Assembly: GCA_029990175.1 (NCBI GenBank)
Contig: JARKIP010000065.1
Span: 24,034,501-24,098,500, forward strand
Length of the DNA stretch: 64,000 nt
Direction of reading: 5' to 3'
Source: Petunia secreta
Taxonomy: Eukaryota; Streptophyta; Magnoliopsida; Solanales; Solanaceae
In this document: one piece after another, positions 55,571-64,000 of the stretch
Numbering within the stretch: the stretch's first letter is position 1
Layout: each line of letters opens with the position of its first letter
Notes under the pieces: generated by a model
Told to the model about the DNA's origin: nothing
Seen by the model: only the letters and a program-made list of their open reading frames with translations
The model's database searches: none
Made by a program: the position numbers and the translations under genes

Positions 55571-55583
55571 AAGTGGGGGAGAT
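55571..55583 (+). other. N polypurine tract
   Basis: AAGTGGGGGAGAT directly before TGTAACGACC. Confidence 0.85.
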
Positions 55584-58053
55584 TGTAACGACCTCAAATA
55601 GTTGTTTCGGGAATCGGGACCTCGATTTGTGTATCGACAATCCCAAAAGCTCCGTAAGGTCCATTATGACATGTCTGAAAATTTTTAGCTAAAACGAACT
55701 TTGTTAGATAGGTATCGGAGAAAGACATCCGTTTCGGATATTCGTTAAGGCTAAAAGAGGTTCCGGAGCTCGATTTGAGCAAATGAGCTCTGATGTGAAA
55801 TCTGAAAGTTGCGTTAGGTTCGTATGGTAATTTATGACCTGTAGCAACCTTCAGAAGTGAAAACGGACCTCGTTTGATAGGACTTTTGATAAAGTCTCCG
55901 TTGCGGAAGTTTAAAAAGGTTAAAAGAGGTTTTCGAGCTCGCTTTGAGTAAATGAACTCCGATGAGAGATCTGAGGGTTCCGTTAGGTTCGTATCGTCAT
56001 TTGTGACTTGTAGCAACTTTCGAATTTGGATTCCGGGGTCGTTTGATTAAAATTCTCTATTTTGGCGAAAGTCGAAATTTGACCCTTTCCCGTGGGACCC
56101 ACTTTTTGAGTTCTAGAGATCCGAATTGAGTTCCGTCTTGACGAGCATGTCACACAAGTCTTGTATGACTTGTGTACAAAATTTGGGGTCATTCCGAGCT
56201 TCGTAGGGTCCCGTTTGGAACCAAAAACAGTGGCTGACCTGGTGCGAAGCCAAAAAGCTGCTGAAATCTGTTTTTTTACTGTTCAGCCGGAAAGAAATCA
56301 ATTTGTCAGATTAATCCATAAGGAATTAGAAAAAAGTCAAAACATGAAAGTTGTAGCTATTTGAGTTGTGGTTCTAATGCCATCAATTTTGTATCATTTG
56401 AACATTTGTACAAAAAGTTATGTGTATTTTACCGAAAGCTGTCCAGTGAGGTACAATTTGGACAGCATGTGATACAACTCTTTAAAGCTGCGGGCTGCTA
56501 TATATTCTAGGGCGGGCATTCATTTTTATTTTCATGTTTTGAGCTTCTAAAAGTGATTCCAAGGGGAATTTGAAGTACCAAAATCATTCCTAAACACAAG
56601 GTAACTATTCTTACCCATTTTTAACGCTTTAATCCGAGGATCAAAGTGACGATCCTTGGAAAGAGGGTTTGAACCCTAGATTTGTGAAATGGGAAAAATG
56701 ACCGAGTTGGACTCGGGTATGTACAATAATGGTACTTTTGGACTCGTGGGAGTATGGGGAGTCCGGAAACATAAATTTTACGGGTTTTGGGTACGTCCGA
56801 CTCGGGGGTATTTTGGTAAATTGCCTCTTAAATTGTGTAAGGGCTTAGAATCCTTTCCTCACATGCTTACGAGTGCGAAACTATTTCTTTGGCTCAGAGA
56901 GGAGTCTTTCGGAGGCACATCATTTGGGAAAGGAGGTCGTTCCTTAGCCACTTGAGCCGATTTTGAGGTAAGTGAGACTTGACCTCTATTTTGCTTGCGG
57001 ATAAGATTTGATCTTGCTAAGTAAGATGTCGAGTACTTAATTGACTAGCATTGTCTAGTAGATAGTATTATATACTACTCGTTATATTTATACAAAAAGG
57101 TGAAGCACAAACGTGACTCGTGTATAGTCGATGTTGTGTGCCGGTGTATTATTGATATGCTCTAGGGACAGAGGCCGGTGGTGCGTTATGACCTAGAAGC
57201 GAAATTCCATCTAGGGACAGAGGCCGGTGGTGCGTTATGACCTAGATGTGGAGACTTATAGGGACAGAGGCTTGTGGTGCGTTATGACCTATAAGTAAAG
57301 TTGTTTATAGGGACAGAGGCCTGTGGCGCGTTATGACCTATAAATAAAGCCGCACAGGGTGTGTGCTTATGCTATGTGCTAGGTATATCAGTACCTATGT
57401 GGTATGCGAGATATATCATCGCCATGCTGTGTGTTAATTTATTACTGCTTATGCCATAGTATCAATATAATATTGTATATGCTGCCTATATTATGTATCT
57501 TTATATTATTGACTATGTTATGTATTCGCGTATTATTGCTTGTGTTGTTGTATAATTATATTATCGTATGTAATGTTTATGGGTTATTGTAAAGGTGTGG
57601 ATTGTACTTCCGTTATCTGCTTATGCATTACCAAAGACTTGTCCCGAAAGGATAATTTAGCGGGCCTGTCGATGATCTTACTGGGCTTTGGCTCATAACT
57701 TACTGTTTTAAATGTGCAGATCCTTGTACTAGTCAGACAGCTGGACTTATCTTATCCGTTCGAGGCTGTGACTATTTTTGCTTGAGGTGAGCCAACCGCA
57801 TGGTTCGCGGTGGCATACCGTCTGATCCACCTTAGTGCTTAGACGCTTCCTACATCTTGTATTATATATATATATCGGTTGTCAGATTTCGTAGATGCTC
57901 TATTGACACTGTATTTCGGGTGGATGTTTACACCTACATTTTATTGAAATATTTCTATCTAAATTATCATTATGAGTCAGTTTAATTATTCGTGGTTCGC
58001 CTAAGGATGTAACACTTAGGTGCCATTACGGCCCCGAAAATTAGGTCGTGACA
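55584..58053 (+). repeat. N 3' LTR
   Basis: 2470 bp, TGTAACGACC to GGTCGTGACA. It repeats the four hairpin units at 57161-57344. It is shorter than the 5' LTR mainly because of the TA run. Confidence 0.95.
57161..57344 (+). repeat. Four tandem hairpin units in N 3' LTR
   Basis: Same four units and the same arm pairs as 46519-46702. One substitution lies just outside unit 1 (GAAGCG against GAACTG). Confidence 0.85.
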
Positions 58054-58058
58054 TTCGT

Positions 58059-58280
58059 AGACTACCTACAAAGAAGTTTGAAGAGATTAAAATGTGTGAT
58101 GCATGTGTCAGGGGGAAACACGTGAGATCATCCTTCAAGTCAAAGAAGTTGGTGAGAACTTCAAAACCACTCGAGCTGATTCATATGGACTTATGTGGAC
58201 CGATGAGAGTCAGAATCAGAAGGGGAAAGAGGTTCGTGTTCGTAATAGTTGATGATTACTTGATGTATACATGGACTCTG
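58059..58280 (+). pseudogene. C: copia pre-integrase and integrase start
   Basis: Resumes from 44932. The zinc-binding CDACVRGKHVRSSFKSKKLV is followed by LELIHMDLCGPMRVRIRRGK and FVFVIVDDYLMYTWTL. The first two acidic regions of a copia integrase (MDLCGP and VDDY) are present. The sequence is cut at 58280 by LTR L and no continuation was found. Confidence 0.85.
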
Positions 58281-59025
58281 TGATGCAATCGAAACTACGA
58301 AAGCGATAAAGAGATAAGAAACAAGACGAGACTCACAAGAATTGCCAAGTAGCAACGAAGAACGATGTTTCATTGCACACCAAACAATTGTCAAGAATCA
58401 CCTATGCTATGCAACTATCCTCAAGAATCACGAGGTTCTTGCAAATAGATGATCGGAAAGGTTTGAAGTTCAACTATGAATCGTCCAATTGAATCAAGCC
58501 AAAATCAAGGATTTCAATAGAGAGAATTTTCATATATTTTGTGTATTCAAAGTAAGGTAAATGAATTCAAGATACAATGAAGACTCTTATAGTCTTCTAC
58601 AACATGAAATAAAATGTCTAAATTACCCCTAAAGTGGGTTAAAACAATAGAAGTAACTTAGGGCTAAGGTTGGAATTACACAACAAAAAGTGGGAAAATT
58701 CGGATGGCTTGCAACAGAGGGGGGCGCTCCACCCTCCCCCTTAGGGAGCCCGCCCTTAGCCTTGGGGCGTCCGCCCTTGCACTGGGGTGCTCCGCCCTTC
58801 CAAAATCAAGAGAGCAAGCATTCCATACTTCGCCTATTTCGACCTCTTTTTCATGTAGGCGCTCCGCCCTCTTCAACGGGCGCTCCGCCTCCTCCTGGGA
58901 TGTGTTGGGGTGCTTCAAAATGAGCTTGGGGTGGTTCCCCTTGGAGCCTAAGCGGTCCTCCTCAACTATTGGGTTTATAGCCTCAAGACGTTCCTCTTCC
59001 ACTCGATTTCTATGCATGTTGAGCC
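58281..59025 (-). repeat. LTR L, truncated
   Basis: Starts TGATGCAATCG on + (inverted LTR end). The inner part matches the inverted F and M LTRs (GCACACCAAACAATTG, CAAGAATCACC blocks). GGGCGCTCCGCC-type units lie at 58720-58895 and a GAGGAGGACCGCTTAGGCTCC-like block near 58950. The outer terminus was not found, so the right end is approximate and probably truncated. Confidence 0.6.
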
Positions 59026-59537
59026 AATTAAAAAAATAATATGTATGTTAACCAAGTTAGCATTAAAGCATGATAAATGCATTAAAAAAATAATCTAATT
59101 TTAAATTAATCAACTAATAAAATAAATGTTAAACTAATTAACATTGTAAGAATGTTAAAATAATTAATTAATAGAACAAATGTTAAATTAATAAATATTT
59201 TATGAGAAATTTTGAATAATACAGTAACAAGTATTCCATAGTTAAAATGATTAAAATTTTATGCAATTGGGTTAATTAATAATTATATTTTTATAAAAAA
59301 TCTAGAGGATACATTTATACTTGGAAAATTATGTCAATTTATTATGAAATTACAGAAAAAATCTGTATATTTAATATTATTTTATAATCAGTTCGTTATT
59401 CAAATATACATTATAATTGATAAAAAATTTCAAAAGGGACTAGTTGCCATATTTTAAATCTGGCATTTAAAAGTACACTATTCTTAAGTGGGCCTTTAGC
59501 TCATCTTCCGATGCAAAGTTAAAAAAACAAAGATGAC
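59026..59537. other. AT-rich unassigned sequence
   Basis: Very AT-rich, with runs of TTAAATTAAT. No ORF, repeat boundary or known element was recognised. It may be older host DNA. Confidence 0.4.
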
Positions 59538-60365
59538 CTGATAAGGGGTAAACCCACGGAAGCAAATAACAAGTAACGGAAGCAAATGATAAATATGAGA
59601 TCAAAGAAATAACTGACGGGGAAGAACAGAAATAGAAAAAAGAACGAATCAAACTAACCAACTAGATTGATTCAAAGGGAGAAAGAGACTTGAACCACTA
59701 AGGGGGTCACACTAGCGGTGATCTACCATGGATTCCAAGTAAGAGACACATGAAGCCAAGCTTCAACAAGAAGGACCTAGTCTCTTCTAAAGTCTAATCT
59801 TCAATCTCAAAATCTAGCTCCCCAAATAAAATGACTAAGTGTGGTATTTATAGGTTCACCAAACTCCTAATGTAATGTCTAAAAAGCCCTCAAATGATAT
59901 AAAAACAATACAAGCCCTATAGGGCCAAAATAGGGATTACACATCAAAATCCCGTCCAAAACTAGGCAAAATAGGCGCCCTACCTAGCAGAGTAGGCCCC
60001 CACCTGCAGAGTAGGCGCCCCAAGCTTCAAAGTAGGTGGTCCGCGCAAAAAGTAGGCGGTCCGCCCAAAAAGTAGGCGGCCCAAAGTCCAGAAAGTGTGC
60101 AGTCACTAGGCGGTCCGCCTAGTCGAGTCGGCGGTCCGCCTAGTCTAGTGGGCGGTCCGCCCCCTTCCTGGGAGACTTGGAAATGGCTCAAAATGGACTC
60201 TAAGTGTTCCTCCTTGGTCCGTAGCCGGTCCTCCCTCGATGGCGCTCAAGTCCATGACTCTAAATCACTCTCGAACCCTCCTCCGGTGCCCTTGTCTTGG
60301 ATCCTTTGTGCTCTCACGCTTGGCTCTTGATGGTTCGCACTTTGGCTCCAATTTGACCCGCATCA
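59538..60365 (-). repeat. E 3' LTR
   Basis: 828 bp inverted, left end TGATAAGGGG, right end GACCCGCATCA. A reversed TATAAATA box lies at 59845-59852. GGCGGTCCGCC units lie at 60030-60165. The polypurine tract follows at 60366. The left flank tgacc (59533-59537) would be one target copy. Confidence 0.88.
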
Positions 60366-60383
60366 TCCTCCCCTTTATGAAAG
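60366..60383 (-). other. E polypurine tract
   Basis: TCCTCCCCTTTATGAAAG on +, that is CTTTCATAAAGGGGAGGA on the element strand. Confidence 0.75.
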
Positions 60384-61981
60384 AATTTCGTCCTCGAAAT
60401 TAAACCATCAAGCCTATATTCAAAGCAAGGACAAACAAAGCTTCCCACTACAAGAGTAGGTTAGTGCCAAAAGTGTGGGAAAACACACTCTTGTGATAGA
60501 GCCAAGCATCAATAACAAGTAAAAAGCTTATGTCTCCAAAGGAAACAACAAGTACTTAACTCCAAAGGAAAGCGCACCCAACACAAGAACAAGCAAAGAG
60601 ATCAATAAGATATGGAACATGCAAGATATAGCAATCAAATTCCCTATGACCCCTAAGCTTATGAACAACACACCAAGCCTTCAAATCAATATTAGAACAA
60701 TGTGACACATTGGCTTTGGCATGCTCAACACACAAGGTGTGATCCAACATGTGGGGTGGAGTAAACAAAATAGTTAAATTGGCAACTAACATCAAATACT
60801 CTACTCCCTTTCTTGGAAGCACTCTTACACAAATCAAGAGTGACTTCCTCACCTCCAAATCCAACTCCAAGACAATCTCCCTCACTTGACAAACTCCAAA
60901 GGAAGGTCTCCAAAATAGGTCCTTCATCATTATAGTCCACACAATGAAGGTTAGGACTACTTGAAGATGGTTCAACATAACCAATATCAAGACCACTCAT
61001 CTTAGTTGGAGCTCCAAACAATGGATCGTCCATAGAGTCTAACCTTTCAAACCATGGAGGTTCTATTCTATTACCAATCCTAGTCCGATACAATTCGCTA
61101 CCACAAATGAGATTATCTTCACATAATAGAAATGTAAAAGCATGCACCTCAAATTCATGGTTACCCAAAAGCATGGTATCAAGACTAGGTTCTTCACTCT
61201 CACCCGAGAAGTCATTGAAAACAATTCGATCCATCTCATTCACTAGGGACTCCTCAAGGTCACTACCAAGCTCACTACAACATATAGGTCCACCATTATC
61301 AAGCAATTCATCAAGTGAAAGAATAGGATGTTCATTCAACTCGTCTTCCCCTTTATCAAATATAGGTGGGCTATCATACCAAGGTTCATAAGCAAGGTCA
61401 ACTACACATTCTTCACTAATGAGAGGTTCAATGAAAACTGAGCTCATATCATGATGTGGCTTATCATCCCTCTCAACTAGTGGTTCACAATTACACACAA
61501 GTTGACCAACCGACTCTACACTAGTTGCAAATACATTGTAATCACACAATTCATCAACTAGTATAGAGGTTTCACAATCACCATCACATGAAAAGGAAGT
61601 AACATATTCAAGGGAAGAAATTTCACATACCTTTGAGTGGCAATCTTGCTCACTCAATGCACTTGAAGTGTAATGAGTTGTTCCTTCACCTTGAAGCTCA
61701 CATTGAAGATCTTCTTCACCTTGTCCTTCCATCTTGGAACAAGATTGAGGCTCAATTGGTTTGCCTCCAAGAGTACCTACACAAGCGCTAACACATGTAG
61801 AAGAAAAAGATAAAGGGTTAAGGTTAGAATAAGGGGTGTCCTCACTCTTAATGATTCTTTTTCCCTTTTTCTTTTCCCTCATTTTCTTTTTAAGGTTTGG
61901 TGTAGATTCGGGTGGTGACATCTCACTCACATCACTCAACACATCCTCTCCTTTTTCCACTCGAGGAATGTCACCGGTCAC
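60384..61981 (-). pseudogene. E: accessory ORF replacing pol
   Basis: The minus frame 61981-60725 is open for 418 codons. A frameshift after DVSCQFNYF leads to 60996-60556, which carries DLKAWCVVHKLRGHR. Order: SPPESTPNLKKKMREK, DTPYSNLNPLSFSS, KMEGQGEEDLQCELQGEG, DYNVFATSVESVGQLVC, KPHHDMSSVFIEPL, YDSPPIFDKGEDE, EESLVNEMDRIVFND, TFLWSLSSEGDCLG and SASKKGSRVFDVSC. This is collinear with A and D. The terminal block is read just before the polypurine tract. No pol motif. Function unknown; long openness argues for past selection. Confidence 0.75.
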
Positions 61982-62750
61982 TCCCTTACTCCTCTCAATC
62001 TTTTATCTCTCAAATTCGGGTGAGTTGGGACGAGGCCCAAGAATACCCATAGCCGGAGTAGGTGGACTTTTAACATCAACCCAGAATCTAGGACTAAGAG
62101 ACTCATCACTTGAGGTCTTTTTCTTCTTTGTTGGTGAACTACTTGGTTTTGGAGCTTGTGGTTTGAGGTTCACCTTGTTGACAATTGTCAACTCTATTCT
62201 TGCACTAGTCCCACCATTGCTTGTGATTGTAGGACCTCTTGTTTGCTTTCTTTCATCCTTGAATTGAGATACTTGCTCCTTTCCCTTTTGCATAGGCCTA
62301 GAAAATGTACTAGGATAGAACTTAAACTTTGTCCGGCAAGGTTCAAAGTCATAAGTTCTTTGCCCCTTGCTCACTTTGTACACATCCTTCACGAGATCAT
62401 ACAGCATCCTCTTGCCTTGCAACCACGGTTTTCCTAGCCAAACACCATAATACTCCATGGGATACACATCACACCAAACATATTCCTTGTAACTCCCATG
62501 AGATATGTGTACCCGAGCTTCACTAGTAACCCAAACACCTTGACACTCATAAGGATATTTCAATTTGTAGCATGGTATCTTTAGTCTATTAACTCAAGAC
62601 ACATTAACAAAATTAGTATAGGCTTCACTAATCTTGAGCAAGCATCCTCCACTTCCATTCACCTCAAAAATGAACCTACATTCACACATGTCTTGTATAA
62701 GATCAAGTCCAAGAAAACCATCACCGCCCAAGTTGGGTTCTCCTTATCCC
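61982..62750 (-). pseudogene. E: protease-like segment
   Basis: Same frame as the accessory ORF (62563-62003). It has VWVTSEARVHISHGSYKEYV, MEYYGVWLGKPWLQGKRMLY, KPSSSPTKKKKTSSDES and SPPTPAMGILGPRP. Upstream, near 62660-62600, the equivalent of GDTDANC reads ISEAYTN. Stops separate the pieces near 61995, 62585 and 62740. It lacks DSG, like A and D. Confidence 0.6.
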
Positions 62751-63434
62751 TTACTAGTGGCAACACCACTAGAATAACCTCCACTTCCCGTCACTCTGCC
62801 AACATTAGAAGTGTTGTTGAAAGTCGAGGAAGGAGTACCACTATGGAACCTATAATTGCCTCTCCCCTTGGTTCCGTAGCCCATAGCACCACTCCTACCA
62901 CCACTACTAGAGCAATACACCCCCGTAACAGTAAGAGCAACACCATTTCTCAATCCACCCTTCATATGGGAATAGGGAGTACTAGGTTGTTTAGCACAAC
63001 TAGAAGTTGCAAATCTCCCGCTTCCCATGGAACAACCACCACCTCCTCCCATACTAATGGAAGGTACTCTACTACTCCCTTGCACACCATTAGAAACGCC
63101 AAGAGAAGATGAAAATGAACAATTCACATAATCAACCACATCATCAATTCTCTCTACGTCACTATCATCATGCACAAATTCATCACAAGAAGAGTAAGTA
63201 GGATCATCATACCTTGAAGCGTCACTATCTTCAAATCCTTGACTAGGGCCATAAGATTCTTCACATTCATTTTCGTAGGCCTCATAGTCTTCTTCATCTT
63301 CATAATCAATCATCATCATATAAGCCTTGGTTCCCCGAATCGTCATAGCAATACCATTCATCACCATCATAGGAACCATAGTCTCCATCATCTCCGCATG
63401 AGTCACACCCTCCAGTATCGTCATTCGATGCCAT
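62744..63434 (-). pseudogene. E: acidic and Gly-rich N-terminal segment
   Basis: ATG at 63434 opens MASNDDTGGCDSCGDDGDYG, which ends at a TGA near 63308. One base ahead, the long frame carries YEDEEDYEAYENECEESYG, DASRYDDPTYSSCDEF, SISMGGGGGCSMG and NTSNVGRVTGSGGYSSG. The equivalent segment of A (9819-10500) has the same order and the same +1 relation between the two frames. Ser/Gly/Asp-rich, no recognised fold. Confidence 0.6.
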
Positions 63435-64000
63435 AGTTGTAACAAAAGAGTAAAGGACCTCACAAATTCACTCCCTCACGTGTATCACTCAAAAGATGTC
63501 ACTCAATTTTCTTTCCACTCGTGTATACACTCAAGGTCGTTGGCTTTTGTGACCACACTTTATTGTTCTTGCCACTCAAGCCTTTGTCCACTCAAGACCT
63601 TCTTGTCTCTTAGTAATCACAATGGCAAGATCAATCAACTAATGCACCCAAGTAATGGTTCGGAATGGAGTTTAAGTGACTCGATGTACGGAAGCTATTT
63701 TAATGCGCACTTGAAACAAGAAAGTTCTACGACTTTAAGTAAACACTTCAAGACACACAACACCCTAAAGGATCAAAGATTAGTATTTAATAAAGTAGGA
63801 CTAATACCCTAGAAATACTAACCAAGAAGTATGGAAGCAAACGGAACACAAAAGACATGAAACGAAGCCAAATGGAGACCCTCTAGAAGTGGGCGGTCCG
63901 CCTAGTCACAGGGGCGGTCCGCCTACTAATGTTCAGAGAGTTCCAGGGACGGTCCGACTACTGGTGCTTTTAGCACAGTCCGAAAACGTGTTTTTTGGTC
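63435..64000 (-). other. E leader, cut by window edge
   Basis: Non-coding. It contains the ACTCGATGTACGGAAGC block (63691-63707) shared with the F leader, and GGCGGTCCGCC units at 63891-63960, the same variant as in the LTR of E. Priming site and 5' LTR lie to the right of the window. Confidence 0.6.

Larger units (their letters stand above)
44933..58053 (+). mobile_element. Element N: Tekay/Del-like chromovirus with nested solo LTR
   Basis: 13.1 kb including a 2.8-kb nested solo LTR. It has 2.5-kb LTRs, a Met-tRNA priming site, gag, protease, RT, RNase H, integrase and a C-terminal chromodomain-like segment, in that order, with target duplications ttcgt. The LTRs are nearly identical. A stop at codon 18, three or more other stops and a frameshift disable it. 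The long LTRs, DPG protease and chromodomain fit the Tekay/Del clade. Confidence 0.95.

Overview
The window reads as plant nuclear heterochromatin. I see no host gene, tRNA, rRNA or CRISPR array. Nearly every base belongs to LTR retrotransposons of plant lineages: Athila, Reina-like and Tekay/Del-like Ty3/gypsy elements plus Ty1/copia. The priming sites match plant initiator Met-tRNA (TGGTATCAGAGC), and one fragment resembles a plant mitochondrial atp6 gene. The organism is therefore an angiosperm, most likely a eudicot; I cannot place it further.

Layout. Labels are mine. Host B is an old Athila element on the + strand that enters from the left and ends with its 3' LTR at 38472-39843. It was split by several insertions. 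F (-) ends at 7185 and itself contains solo LTR M (4678-5424) and element E1 (+, left edge to 1856). A (+) spans 8007-13675 with TSD gattg. A G-type solo LTR lies at 15176-15960 with TSD actat. D (+) spans 19630-37908 with TSD gtaag. D was in turn interrupted by a 13.6-kb cluster of three G-type Reina-like elements: I (-), G (+) and H (-). To the right, 39844-44700 holds a possible organellar patch and a decayed copia (K, -). A second copia (C, +) is split by the 13-kb Tekay-like element N (44933-58053, TSD ttcgt), whose pol carries an inverted solo LTR (49786-52613, TSD atata). A truncated LTR L, an AT-rich stretch and element E (-, 59538 to beyond the right edge) complete the window.

Most notable: A, D, E, E1 and F form one family in which reverse transcriptase, RNase H and integrase are absent. 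A long open reading frame of unknown function, about 700 codons after a protease-like segment, takes their place. F keeps a normal gag and an intact DSG protease ahead of it. A, D and E have instead an acidic N-terminus (seen in A and E), a Gly-rich stretch and a protease-like domain without the catalytic DSG. The 3' end of the frame, the polypurine tract and the LTR termini match those of the pol-bearing G element, so G-type elements are the likely source of enzymes. The frame stays open over long stretches in three copies.

Two further signals stand out. The LTRs of N carry four tandem hairpin units whose arms differ in compensatory fashion. Short GC-rich palindromes (GGCGGTCCGCC, GGCGGAGCGCC or CGCGATCGCG types) are clustered in LTRs and leaders, and each element tends to use the same variant in both places.
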